Assembly (NCBI RefSeq): GCF_047511655.1 | Contig: NC_133392.1 | Span: 89,397,042-89,461,041, forward strand | Direction: 5' to 3' | DNA: 64,000 bases | Source of the DNA: Castor canadensis | Taxonomy: Eukaryota > Chordata > Mammalia > Rodentia > Castoridae | In this document: piece by piece, positions 1 to 11,329 of the stretch | Layout: each line of letters starts with the position of its first letter | Position numbering within the stretch: the first letter of the stretch is position 1 | Position numbers and translations under genes: made by a program | The notes under the pieces: model-generated | The model's database searches: none | Told to the model about the DNA's origin: nothing | Seen by the model: only the letters and a program-made list of their open reading frames with translations

Positions 1-130
1 GATTCTGAGATGTTCTAAGCCTTTATGGAATGTTCCGAAGTTAACTCAATATCAAAAGAATTTACTGTATGATTTTGGTAAGTTTGTTGAATATATCAAA
101 GGTTAATACACTTAATTGAAATAAGATCAT

Positions 131-190
131 GGACTGGTGGAGTGGCTCAAGTGGTAGAGCAGTCCCTGAGTTCAAACCCCAGAATAGCCA
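131..190 (+). mobile_element. tRNA-derived SINE fragment
   Basis: It contains GGCTCAAGTGGTAGAGCA (box A-like) and GAGTTCAAACCCC (box B-like), the signature of the abundant tRNA-derived SINE of this genome. The same copy occurs inverted at 41401-41460, so it predates the inverted duplication. It is short and lacks part of the middle. Confidence 0.75.
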
Positions 191-199
191 AGGGGCTGT

Positions 200-2340
200 A
201 TATATAAATGATACACAAAATAAGATCACAAACCACAGTGAAAAACTATGTAGTTAACCAGAGTGATAATTAAAATACTTCAAAGCTGAAATACAGAATG
301 TAACATAGTTAAAATTATCTTGATACTGGACTGGATTATAGTGTCTGAGTTTGTGTCCTGCAACAGTTGATGATGGATGTACCAACCTTGGACTGTTGCC
401 ATGCTTACATAACCATTCTACTATTTTCCTAATATGTTTATTTAAATCAACTCACTTTAAAAGTGAAAAAACCAAAACAACAACAAGTTAAAAGCAGTGT
501 GGCCCTCAGTTCAATCCCTAGGACAGGAAAGAAAGGGAAAACAGGGAAAGAAAGAAGGAAGTGAAGAAGGGAGGGAGGAAAAGGGAGGAAGAAAAAACAA
601 ACTTGATGTGATTCTAACATTTGTGAAAACTCAAGTTTTATATGTTGGATATACTTTTATTGTGCACACTCTGTTGAATAAATAAATAACAACTTATTTT
701 TTCAAAGCTATCCGTTGACCTAGTCAAAGATAAAGAAACTCGACCTTCTAGGTGACACACATGAGTCTGTCTGCTTGTCTGAGTTAGATCTGGTGTGGAC
801 CCACTTAGCATGGTCCTTTCTCATTCATGTCAAGCCAACCTCTGCCAGGATATCTTCCTGAGATCTCAAATCTGATGGAGACAATGACTTACAGCTGGAA
901 CAACTAACCTAGCACATGTCAGAAGTAGACTAGTTACAGACGGTGATGGTTTTGAGGGCAGCAGAGCAGCTCCACTTCCATCTTTACAAAGAAAGTAAAA
1001 ACTCAGCCAGAAAAATGGATGGTAAACAAGTCATCATACATATGTCCCCAATTCCAGGGTTCCTATGATTCCAGGAACAAGTGCCTGGAGAGAGCTTTAC
1101 CTCACTACTTTTGTAAAGAGGAAGTCTCTCCTTCCAATATTACAACCAAGAAATTTCTGAATTTATTGAGGAAGTAATTGCATCTCCTCAAAAAACTAGA
1201 TAATCCCCTCAAATGATAGAGAGGATACAAATTCTCCAGATGTCTCCAGGTTTTGAAGACATGGGAGAAGTTTCTATCTTGTTGTTTTTAGTTAAAATAA
1301 TTATCATTCACTAATTTGGTCAGTCCACCTGTCAAAACCAATTTCCTGAGTACCAAGTATTTAGGATGCGAGCATGGTTGGTTTGCCTGAAGCCACAATG
1401 CTAGATTTAAGTGAGAGATTGGCAGCAGCAATAGGAAGGGAACTCAGTGAGGAAATCAGGACTGCATAGGATATATTTGTTAATACTCTTACTCTATGAA
1501 CTCCAAAATATCACAGACATCCTGGGATTGTCAGTGTAACAGTTCCATCATTGTACACGGTAGTAATTCATTTAATGTACAATTAATTATCCCATGGTAT
1601 TCCTGGGGAATGAAAGAAGTGTGTTGGATGGTACCTCCGAAGACAGAGTCCAGGCACACATGATGAAGCCTCTGTCTTGGAATGTGGCCAAGAATCCAGC
1701 ATTGTTTCTATCCTCTTATCTGAACTCTTGAAGGCAATTTCTACTACTCTATTTTCGGTTCCTTTTGTGTCCTGTGAAGTGACCTGGCTGCTTTTACTTT
1801 AGGATAAAACATTCTTGATTTATCATCACAATTCGTAAATGACCCCTTTCTCTCCTTAAAAAGAAAATTGCATTATTATGGAGTGATTAAATCCCTGGAC
1901 TCTGAAATAAGAATGCAGGTTTAGATCCTGATTCTGAAATTCATGAGCTGTGAGGTTGTGGCAAGTTTTAAATCAATTTCTTATCACATAAAATAATATA
2001 CATACTTACCTTAGAGAGCAGGACTGGGGGTTAAGTAAGACTATCTGTACCCTGGTAAGCACTGAGTAAGTACTGACTATTAACATTACTCACTCTGCCT
2101 CAATAGCAACCACAAAAGTACCAGGTGTTTCTTATATGCTTACTGGCCAGAATTTCTTTTTTAGTTTACTCTAGTAATTTAACTTCACCAAATATTCTTA
2201 AATGTATCAGTCTAAAGACCTTTAAATTTGGATTCAAACTGAACTGGCCTCATTTGATAGTCTTATATTGTCTCCCATTATTTATATAATTAGTCTTTTT
2301 TTTTCCCCAGTAATGGGACTTGCACAGGACCTTCACCTGC
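200..2340. other. 5' flank of copy A, no gene seen
   Basis: AT-rich unique-looking sequence matching the right arm (39300-41390). A short SINE tail and an A/G-rich stretch lie at 497-600. The open frames here (up to 62 codons) have no family resemblance and are mirrored with changes in the other arm. Confidence 0.6.
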
Positions 2341-2342
2341 CC

Positions 2343-2465
2343 TGTTTTTGTTAAGGGTTTTTCAAGACAGGGTCTCACGAAATATTTGCCTGGGCTGGCT
2401 TCAAACCGAGATCCTCCTGATCTCTGCCTCCTGACTAGGTAGGATTACAGCCACATGCCGGCCCA
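2343..2465 (-). mobile_element. 7SL/B1-like SINE, antisense
   Basis: It reads as the reverse complement of a B1-type element: CAAGACAGGGTCTC, then GCTGGCTTCAAACCGAGATC, then CTGCCTCCTGACTAGGTAGG and a GCCGGCC-like end. The partner at 39146-39262 in the right arm is in sense orientation, so it was inherited through the duplication. Confidence 0.7.
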
Positions 2466-2655
2466 TACAATTATTCTTTAAGGGACAAATAATCTAGTGA
2501 GTAATTATATTGCTCTGAAAATGAGGAACAACGTTAGCATTATTGGGTCTGCTCATTTATTAATTTTCACATCCCACTTTATTGAAAATATCTAAACTAG
2601 GTGAATATATTTAAGAAACTGCCCAAATATAGGAAGTATCAAAAAGTATCTTAAG

Positions 2656-2740
2656 AGAGGGGTAGGGACATGTCCAGGTGGTAGGGTACTTGCCTAGCAA
2701 GCACAAGGCCGCAAGTTCAAACCCCAATACCACCAGAAAA
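2656..2740 (+). mobile_element. tRNA-derived SINE present only in the left arm
   Basis: It contains CAGGTGGTAGGGTACTTGCC, a TAGCAAGCACAAGGC segment and CAAGTTCAAACCCCAATACC with an A-rich tail. The right arm at about 38962 is contiguous without it. Insertion into copy A's upstream region after the duplication is the simplest reading. It lies about 170 bp upstream of the TATA-like box. Confidence 0.85.
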
Positions 2741-2905
2741 AATGTTGCATAAGAGGAAAATGTTCTGTGCATTTCATAATTCTACTGGACAATAACATAC
2801 AATAAAACTATTATATAACCTGAAGTCATGTACATTCCCTACGTGTAACATTGACCTTTATACAGGCAACATCCCATAATCAGTCAACGATGACAATTTG
2901 GGGGA

Positions 2906-2915
2906 GTATATATAC
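2906..2915 (+). promoter_or_regulatory. TATA-like box of copy A
   Basis: GTATATATAC lies 53-62 bp before the copy A ATG. The same box occurs before copy B exon 1 at 38798-38807. The position suits a transcription start near 2935-2945 with a short 5' UTR. Activity is inferred. Confidence 0.6.
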
Positions 2916-2967
2916 CTGGAAAGACACAAGGTGAAAGGAAAGCCTTCTGAGGAACTAGAGAAGAACA

Positions 2968-3126
2968 ATGGTGTTATTCAGAGGTTTAGTTTTCCTCTTA
3001 CTCCTCTACCTGCTACAGGGGTCAAACAGTTCCTTTGTTAAGCTGAACGATAATGGTTATGAAGACATTATTGTTGCTATTGATCCTGGTGTACCAGAAG
3101 ATGAAAACATAATTGAACAACTAAAG
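2968..3126 (+). pseudogene. CLCA4: Copy A exon 1: start codon and signal peptide
   Basis: The exon has 53 codons from ATG to the donor AAG|GTAAGC. The first 22 or so residues are a typical signal peptide: MVLFRG, a leucine-rich core, then QGSNSS. The mature start resembles the CLCA N-terminus ([12 protein letters not shown], then [13 protein letters not shown]). The peptide is identical to exon 1 of copy B. The ATG lies about 55 bp after a TATA-like box and is the start used by the family. Confidence 0.92.
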
Positions 3127-6100
3127 GTAAGCAAAATGGATTTCTTCTAGTTGAATTATGGAAAAGAAAAAACGTTAATTGTGAATAATTCTTATGCAAA
3201 TTTCTAAGTGCTCCAGGAAGTTTAAAAGCAGGGGGTTTGTAGTGAGGACACTGCTGGAGAGGGTCAAGGGAGATGGAAGCTCTAGATGGAGTTCCATCCA
3301 ATCTCACCACAAGACCAAAGACAAGGCACTGGGCCTCTCTGGTCTTCAATTTCTTGGTTTGTAAATTAGTGTTCAGGCTCAAATATTCTTTAAAAAATTA
3401 TTCACTGAATGCTTAAGGTATACTGGAGCAGAGAGTAATAAATTAAAAAAATAAGTCTCTGCCCTCACGGAGTGTACATTCGTTTCTGAGACACAATTAA
3501 TAAAAGTAAACCTGCAGGACAGGTGGTAGGTTGCTGGAGCACACAGAACCAGGAAAGAGGTACAGAGTGTGGAGAGTGGCTGGGAAAAAGGGAGACATGA
3601 GTTACTGTTTGGTGTAGGACAGTCAGGGAAGACCTTGCTGATGGTGTGACATCTGAACAGGAACAATATGAATTAGGGAAGAGTTTATTAAAATCCTTAG
3701 ATACAGGAACAGCATGGAAGGGAGAACAACTTGATATGACCAAGGAAACACCAGAGGATGAGCCAATGGATGCGGGTTAGTGGAAGAGGTAGCAGTGCAC
3801 TCTGAAAAGACATTGGCTCTTACTCTGAGTGAGAAGAGAATCCTTCAAGGGTTCTGAGCAATGGAGGAACTGCTCCTGTGTATGTTCTGGACTCTCTGAC
3901 TGCAGTGTGGAGGAAATGGTGGAGGGCTTGCACTTGCCACACATCCTGTATAAACACTGTTGCAGAACAGAGGTGCAGAAAGACTCAGGTGGGAAGTATT
4001 AGGCAGTAAGAAGTGATGGTGACAAGGACAGGGAAGACATGGTAGAGATCATTACAGTGTATGATCCTGAACATATTTTGAGAGTATCAGAGACAATACT
4101 TCCTGATGGTCTGGATGGGAGTGTAGGGGAAGAAGGAAGGAAATACTGAGTCATGGAAGACTTCAAGTCTTTAACCTGAACACTTGAAAGGATGGAAAAA
4201 ACTAAGAAAAAATGGCACTTTGAGGATCTGGAATTATTTGGGATATTTTGCAATTGATACACTTTTTAGGCATGCAATTAGAGGAAAAAGCAATCTGAAT
4301 TTGGGATGATAATATTTATGTAGATAAATATTTGAGTCATCACTGTGCAGATGATATGAATCCTCTGGCTGAGGGCAAATAGAGGAAGAGAAAGGTTACA
4401 GGACAAAGCCTATGACTCTGATTTTCTGAAGTTTCTTCAGGCTACAATATTCCATGCAGTGTAATGATTGACAGTACAGCTGTATGGATTATTTTCCATG
4501 TCCCTCATTTCCACATCTACTAAAGCCTCATTTTCAACTCCTTCTCTCCTGGGTCCTGAAACTCATTGTTCAAGCCTTTGGTGGGCATGAACTGAGTTGT
4601 GCTCAAGTGATTCAGTATGTCATTTGTAAGTTATAGTCTATAAATTCTGATGGAGCTCAGTGGTGCTCATTTAGAGAACCTAATTAATTACTTTTGCAAA
4701 CACTCATATCTTCATCTTCTTTGATCCAACTAGCATGTTATAAGAATTCTGAGAAGACATTTAATAGGAGTTAATAAGAATTCTTCCCATAAAATGTTTG
4801 AAAACCATTATATTTCAGGGGATTTCAGAAATCTCTCCATAACCAATGAACACATCACTATCTCAAGAGAGCCATCTAGGGCCTCTGTGACTCCAAAATA
4901 AATACAATCCCTTGAGTTAAACAATGTACAACTCACACAATCATGCATAGCAACCCTATTTGTTCAATCTATAACTCAATTTGATCACCAAATACACTTT
5001 TATCTCATATACATAAAGTCATCTCTTCAAACAGAACATAACAACTCCTTGATACTTAAATATCACTTAATTTAAAAGAGGAAGGCATTCTTCAGGAAAG
5101 GGAGAGAGTTCTTTCACCTGTCTTAGTTCAATACTGAAGTAATTTACAACATACCTTAGAGTTCTCCAAAGCCCTCTTTCTCCCTCCAAGCCAGTCCTCT
5201 GGGCTTTCAGTTATCTGAACTCTGACCTTCTGACTAATCCCACGGTTCTGAATTCAATGAATTTGGTTCATACAGTGCACGTGAGTCAGCACATTAGACT
5301 GTCTTAAGAGTACCAGGAAGAGAACCTGGATTTCTGAAGAACAGTTCTAGTGTGGGCTTCTGTTAAACCAGGAAGCATCAAACAGGAGCCTATCGTGATC
5401 ACAACACGGTAGACTGGGATGCTTGCACCATGATGAAGAAATTAACATCATCATCCACCATCCAGGATTCCTCATGTAGTGGACTTGATCGTGTACAGTA
5501 GATGTTCTTAAGGGCCTTTCACCCATCAGTTCCCCCACAGATGATAAAATTTATGGAGGGACAATTTCTCTTACTAACTAATCTTTGTAAATTTCAGTTC
5601 ATGATACTAAAAGGTGATATTATTTTCAGTGTGGTGACAAAGTGTTCTGTGATCAACATTTTAATTCTATTATGGGTTGTTCCTTAACTCCATTCATCAG
5701 GCACCCAGTCCTGCTGCCTCTCCTTGGGGTGGTGTGAGGAAAGGAAACTCCCATCTAATACCAATTTCTACAACTGTCCTCCTCAGCTTGTATCAGCCCA
5801 TGCTGTTTGTGTCTCACATTTCTTCCAATCATTAATGGCATCAAACAGTTTTAGGATTGCTTATGTGCAGCATCCTTTCTAGTTCTCTGAATGTAAACAA
5901 CTTAGGAAAAGCAGCTGAGGTGCGGTGCATTTTCCTTCACCCCCTTCTGTGGCTGGGGCCCTGCCAAACTTAGCCTGTATATCATTGAGCACAACTGTGC
6001 TTATGCTAAGCTCTCATGGGCTTCTCATAATCCTAACCCACAACAATACACTGGCAATTTCATCTAGATTAATCTAAATGTTAAGATCAGTTTTCCAAAT

Positions 6101-6527
6101 GAATGTGCTTTACCCACATTACTAGATAGAAGGGTGTGGTCTAGGCAGAAATGAGAGACCTTATGCTAAAAATATCTAAAGGAAAAAGGGTTGGGGGTGT
6201 GGTTCAAGTGGTAAAAGCACCTACCTAGTAAATGCAAGGCCCTGAGTCCAGGCTTCAGCAGTGCCAAAAAGAATTTTTTATCTGCTTCATATAATTAATC
6301 CTTCATGTATCAGAAGTGAATCACTTCCTTTTGACATCCGCAAAATTTTATCTGATCTGTAATAGTGCTTCCCAATCCTTATTTCATTATCACCCCCTCA
6401 AGAGCATTTATAGATATGTGTTTTATTATTCCTAACTGCATAAATTACAGGTGTGTGCCATTCAAATTTTTAAGATACTAAGTTTGTCAGTTGAATTATG
6501 ACCATCTTTGAAAATGCTTTCCCACAG
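3127..6527 (+). other. Copy A intronic sequence carrying the deletion of exons 2-3
   Basis: From 3127 to about 5880 this matches the first intron of copy B (35820-38585). At about 5880-5888 it jumps to sequence matching 33960 leftwards in the right arm. The skipped 1.86 kb contains exons 2 and 3. Homology to the right arm then ends at about 6124. Nothing else coding is seen. Confidence 0.85.
6188..6271 (+). mobile_element. tRNA-derived SINE
   Basis: It contains GGTTGGGGGTGTGGTTCAAG, then TAAAAGCACCTACCTAG and CAAGGCCCTGAGTCCAGGC with a short A-rich tail. It lies in the intron before exon 4, in the segment absent from the right arm. Confidence 0.75.
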
Positions 6528-6636
6528 GTAGACTGCTTGTGCACGAGTGGGCCCATCTCCGCTGGGGAGTGTTTGATGAGTACAATGAAGACCAGCCTTT
6601 CTACAGCGCTAAGTCAAAGAAAATTGAAGCAACAAG
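6528..6636 (+). pseudogene. CLCA4: Copy A exon 4: HExxH metalloprotease motif
   Basis: The acceptor is CCCACAG|G and the exon has 109 nt. It encodes the zinc-protease signature [13 protein letters not shown] followed by YNEDQPFY and [10 protein letters not shown], nearly identical to CLCA4. In CLCA proteins HExxH supports self-cleavage of the precursor. This is the only copy of the catalytic exon in the window. The 3' splice junction reads ACAAG|GCATGA, so the donor is GC rather than GT, either a weak GC-AG site or a decayed one. Confidence 0.9.
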
Positions 6637-8162
6637 GCATGACTATCTGTCTCTCCTAGGTTACCTCGGGCTTTTAGCTGGTCTTATTTTCCTTGCTTTG
6701 ACTTCTTTCAAATGATAATTGTGCGATTTGTCTCAGTGAAAATAATACATGTTATACCACAAACTGTTTTAAGTTTTTAGAAAACTGATCATAAATAAGC
6801 TGGTTGCCTATTTAAAATACACATAAATTTAATATTTAACTTTTGGTGGGCAATTTGATATATTATACCTCTCTGCCAAGGGTGCCAGAACTCATTTGGA
6901 CTAAGGTTATACACTATGTAGAGGAACTTACTATAGGTGGAGGTCCATAAAATCATCCATATTCCATAAAATGAACAAAACTGGTTATATACTGCTAACG
7001 TGAGCTGAGTAGGATATCAAGCAGCTTCAACCAGTCAACTAGGAACTTCTCAGAGATTTTAAAATGTCACTTAAAAAATCAGTCTAGCATCACAGCTGTT
7101 AATAGAGGATCCTCTTGATTCTGAGGTCAAGAGGGCAAAATTGTTGGGGGGGAATACATTCAAAATTGGGTGCCATTATTAAGATATTATCACTTGTGTC
7201 TCAGGTGATAGAACACTTGCCTAAAATTGGATGGAGGCAGCCTCATCAATGTTACAGGTCCTTCTGGGCTACAGACGTTGTCACTTATTGAAAGGTAAAT
7301 TGAAAAGTACATGATTTCCATGAAGGCCCTTCCTCTGCCCACTGCACAGTTTTCAGGGATGCATGTTTAAAATGTTACATAGATTACAATGAGGTATGTC
7401 ATAAATACTGTTTCTTCTGCAGTATATTCATTGAGATTGTTCATAAAGATCAATCCTTATGTTCAACAGGTTTGCAGCCAATAGGAGCACAAATATATTT
7501 AAAGACTCCCTACATTACTCAGTGAAATCCAGTCATTGCTTCCTGAATTTGAACTGGAAGCCTCTGGAAAAGATGAGATATATTCACATTCAGCCTGTGC
7601 TCTATAATCACCGCCACCCATGGCCAATGCTAAAATGCCACCATCTCTCCTTATTCTACTGTCCTTCTCAACAGCACCTCATTCTTGGTTCCCAGTGGCA
7701 TTTTCCTTTTGATAAAACTGGTCCTCAAATTTTCAAAACACATGTAGCTGCCATGACCCACTCTTTGGGGGTATATCTCTCCCTCGAAAACAAATCTGCC
7801 CAGAACTTCAAGCTACTTAAAGTAAATGATTTCACAAGTTCGCTCATCCAGGTGTGCCTGCAGTGCTGTTTCTGCCACAAAACCAGCAGGAGACATGGCC
7901 AAGCAAGAAACCAGCAGCTTCAATCCCAGCAGAGAACACAGACATTATGTATATCTTAGGGTCACATTGAAATTTTCTCACTATAATTTCTTGGGGAAAA
8001 AAAGGTAATACTTGGATTAGAACTCTCAACATTTGCTGTCAGCATAGAAAGTACATGGTATACACACAAAGGCATCTTGACACAAAGATCATCATGAAGA
8101 GAACCGTTTAAAAAAGTGTTAAGAACGAGGTTGTTGACTCAAAGACTGTCACCTATTTTCAG
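6637..8162 (+). other. Copy A intron 4, no other gene seen
   Basis: This intron separates exon 4 from exon 5 and has no counterpart in the right arm. It contains a 166-codon open frame (7459-7959) without similarity to any family I know, probably chance. There is no second CLCA exon here. Confidence 0.6.
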
Positions 8163-8340
8163 GTGTTCCACAGGTATCTCTGGTCTAAACAGAGTTTACA
8201 CATGCCAAGGAGGCAGCTGTGTATTTAGAGCATGCAGAACTAATTCTACCACGAAACTGTATGAAAAAGACTGTCAGTTCTTCCCTGATGAAGTTCAAAC
8301 AGAAAAGGCTTCCGTAATGTTTATGAAAAGTATTGATTCG
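8163..8340 (+). pseudogene. CLCA4: Copy A exon 5: cysteine-rich segment
   Basis: The acceptor is TTTTCAG|G and the donor TCG|GTAAAT; 178 nt, open throughout. The product begins [19 protein letters not shown] and ends [10 protein letters not shown], matching CLCA4. Its phase fits exon 4 upstream and exon 6 downstream. Copy B keeps only the last 78 nt of this exon. Confidence 0.9.
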
Positions 8341-8451
8341 GTAAATATGCCAATCATTACTACCAGAATTTATGATCAAGGTTATAGCTGATTTTATTCA
8401 TTTTTAAATTTTATTCTTATTAATTATTATTATTAATATTAGCATTATTAC

Positions 8452-8525
8452 AGTGCTAGGGATTGAACCCAAGTCTTTTCATATGGTAGAGAAGCAATCC
8501 ATCCACTAGACTACATCCCCAGCCC
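8452..8525 (-). mobile_element. ID-like tRNA SINE, antisense
   Basis: GTGCTAGGGATTGAACCCAA followed later by CTACATCCCCAGCCC is the complement of an ID-type element. The right-arm copy at 31429-31500 is in sense orientation and carries a (TAA)n tail. Confidence 0.7.
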
Positions 8526-8788
8526 TGACATATCTGATCTTAAAATAGCTGTCTAGGTGAAATAAGGATTCAATATATTAAGAGAGAGTTCTTTGAACAT
8601 TGGCTGAAAAATGGTAAACACTCAACTAGTGATATCTATTATTATTGGTACTATTACAGCAAATCTGCTTAAACTATAATATTGATTGTTGGTATATTTT
8701 ATTCAAAAAAGTACTTTTTCAGGTTTGTAGTTAGGATTTTTAATGCATAGTAGAGTAATACTATTTTTTAATTTTGTTAACCTTTCAG

Positions 8789-9007
8789 GTAGTTGAATTC
8801 TGTAATGGAAAAACCCATAACCATGAAGCTCCAAGTCTACAAAACATAAAATGTGGTTACAGAAGTACATGGGAGGTAATCAGCAATTCTGAGGACTTTA
8901 AAAATTCCACACCAATGGAAACATCGCCCCCTCCACCTGTCTTCTCATTGCTGAGGCCCAGAGAAAGAATTGTGTGCTTGGTTCTTGATAAATCTGGAAG
9001 CATGTCT
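8789..9007 (+). pseudogene. CLCA4: Copy A exon 6: start of the VWA domain with MIDAS DxSxS
   Basis: The acceptor is CTTTCAG|GTAGTT and the donor ATGTCT|GTAAGTA; 219 nt, 73 codons. It encodes [16 protein letters not shown], then [14 protein letters not shown], and ends in the VWA strand [17 protein letters not shown] is the metal-binding DxSxS of the MIDAS. Copy B has the same exon with a few amino-acid changes. Confidence 0.92.
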
Positions 9008-9589
9008 GTAAGTACATGGGACCATTTTTTCCTGGACATAGCAACGGGGGTAACAGGATACTAAGAACACACTAACCTCTACCTGTACCTGGCTTGTTCC
9101 AGCTTGCATGGTGGCATAAAGTACCATCACTTCCTCTGATTGTGACATCAATATTCTGCAAAAAAAATATTGTGGTGAAAGAACGAAAGACATATGTTAG
9201 CGGAGTTAAGAAGATCTAACTTAAGAATGTCTTTTTACTTTTTCCAAAACATGGATGATTGAGCAAGGAGACCTCTGAGGTTGTTTAGTGGCAAGATCAA
9301 AGCTAGAGATTGAAATATGAAACTGCTTTTAACCATTTTACTGAAAATGCTTAGGAGACAGGAGGATAGACTGGATTACTAGATTAGCACAATTCCTAAC
9401 ATTGCTTTCTTTTACTTATATCAACTGTACAGGTGTCCCCTTTTATGCTCAATGACACAAACAAAAAAAAAGCATCACCATAAAGAATATCTGAGTAGAT
9501 GCAGCCATTCAGTCCTTCTCTTGTCATTCTGTGAATGGCAGGCATCGTATTAGACTCAGAAAACAGATTCATGTCCTTGAGAAGGTCAT

Positions 9590-9685
9590 GGTCAGGCATG
9601 GTGCACACCTGTTATCCCAGCAGGAGGACTGCATGCTTCATGCCAGCTTGGGCTACCAAGACCCTGTCTCAAAAAAGAAAGAAAC
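9590..9685 (+). mobile_element. B1-like SINE
   Basis: It begins GGTCAGGCATGGTGCACACC and runs through TGTTATCCCAGCAGGAGG to GACCCTGTCTCAAAAAAG, a short 7SL-type element with an A-rich tail. It is shared with the right arm at 30261-30352 in the opposite orientation. It lies in intron 6 of copy A. Confidence 0.75.
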
Positions 9686-11101
9686 AAACAAAAGCAAAAG
9701 TTCAGAGTTCAGTAGAGAATGTGTTCTCTCTCTTCCCACTGCCTGGTTAATGAATACTTGTTCTTCATAATTTAGGAGGGACACTTCCTCCAGGAGAAAT
9801 GGGCTGGTCATTTAGGGTGCTGTAGGCAATTCTGATGATTCCCAGCACTGCCCTGTGGATACACTATTACTATATATTTTGTTGAAACTGCACAACTGTC
9901 CCCACTATACTGGGACTGCCCATAGGAACTGGAACATTGTCAGATGCATCTTTATATTGCTATGGCTTAGAACAGATTCATCACATACCGGTGACTAATA
10001 AATACCTGTTGAAATAAACAAACTACAAACAAACACATGCAATGTGAGAAAAAACCTGGAAGGATGGCATATTTGAGGTGGAACAGAACATATTGAAGAC
10101 CAGGATTAAAACATTCAGCAGATGAGGGGAAGGTGGTTATTTAGAAGGGCAGAGAATGATGCAGATCAATGAAATGCACCACAAGAACACAGGACTTCAC
10201 AAGGACAACAAAGTGCTGAACCAAAACCCACACAATGGTTGAGGAAATGTTCCCGATTGAGAGATGGGCAGCCTGCCCTCCACAGGGTGCTGGTAGTTCA
10301 AGTATAAAGGCAAAGCAAAATAGTGAAGAGTTCTCGGATATGGGGACATACAAGTGTTTCACTATGAGAGGGTTTAGGAATTCAGAAGGAAATTGGGGTT
10401 CTGGGTAGGTTCCACTCATGAGTGTGCTGATAGGGACTGGAGAAGACAAATACAAGAAGAGGTACACATATGTCCTGGGCAATCATCTAGGAAGACGGAT
10501 ATGAGTCCTGATGGGTTGCCTAAGAGTCAGTTCCAGTTAACTCACTGGTGGAGAAGAGGTGGGTAAAGGTTAGGAGAAGATGAGGAAATGGGTCAATAGG
10601 GAGTGGGACTGGATTTCTCAGAATTTAGCTACAGTTCATGTAAATTTCACTAGTCACCTGACTAGTCCCCAGTAAATTGGGTAATTTCGAACGTGGTTGG
10701 AGTTGAAGATAGTTTGGTTGATTTGTGAGCTCTGAGTTGCGATTTCATCTTAAGACAACAGACACAAAGGATCTCAGGAGTAATTAGAGATGCTCTAAGA
10801 TGTGAATCATCACCCCTAATTCCAACTCAATCTCTACCCTAACTTCCACCTCTAACTGGCACCAGGAATCAGCTCTAGGTAAAAAGCATGAGTTGCTTAC
10901 TAAATTGTATGTATCCCATAATAAACATAACCGTATTTGTTCAGGTTTATCAATTGAAAAGATGATAATCACTTTTTTCAAAAACACAGTTAACATCCAT
11001 AGAAAATTCCTATCAATACATTTTATGTGCTCATTTGTGTGCTCTGCTGTTATCTTCCAGCTGAATATCACTTGTTTGTTTTCTCATCCTTTTTTATTCA
11101 G

Positions 11102-11329
11102 CTTAGTGACCGCCTCAACCGAATGAATCAAGCAGCAAAATTTTTCCTGCTGCAGACTGTTGAAAATGGATCCTGGGTAGGGATGGTTCACTTTGATAAT
11201 ACTGCCAGTATTAAAAGTGAACTAATCCAAATAAAAGGCAACACTGAACGAAATACGCTGCTGGAAAGCTTACCTTCAGTAGCTAGTGGAGGAACTTCCA
11301 TCTGTAAAGGAATTGAAACTGTGTTTCAG
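11102..11329 (+). pseudogene. CLCA4: Copy A exon 7: VWA domain core
   Basis: The acceptor is TTTATTCAG|CTTAGT and the donor TTTCAG|GTGAAA; 228 nt, open. It encodes [20 protein letters not shown], then [15 protein letters not shown], and later [14 protein letters not shown], where GGTS carries the MIDAS threonine. This is the last CLCA exon of copy A. Copy B has lost this exon through a 2.5 kb deletion. Confidence 0.92.

Larger units (their letters stand above)
2968..11329 (+). pseudogene. CLCA4: CLCA4-like copy A, 5'-half pseudogene
   Basis: Five exons are recognisable: 1 (2968-3126), 4 (6528-6636), 5 (8163-8340), 6 (8789-9007) and 7 (11102-11329). Each is open in the family frame and matches CLCA4: signal peptide, HEWAH metalloprotease motif, a cysteine-rich segment, and the VWA start with DKSGS. 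Exons 2 and 3 are absent because a 1.86 kb segment kept in the other arm is missing here. Joining exon 1 to exon 4 changes frame, since exon 1 ends in phase 0 and exon 4 starts in phase 1. No exon 8 or later follows, because the arm ends at 14099. A TATA-like box precedes it. A non-coding transcript is possible; a CLCA protein is not. Confidence 0.9.

Noticed and set aside
131-190. Possible tRNA gene, suggested by box A and box B-like motifs
   Set aside because: No complete cloverleaf; the same sequence recurs tens of times as a SINE with A-rich tails.
3077-4262. Several minus-strand frames of 87-101 codons, mirrored at 37505-38635
   Set aside because: They are intronic antisense frames shared by both arms only because the DNA is duplicated; they do not resemble any family and overlap exon 1.
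7459-7959. 166-codon open frame on the plus strand
   Set aside because: It lies inside intron 4 of copy A, has no recognisable domain, splice signals or codon bias, and has no counterpart in the right arm.
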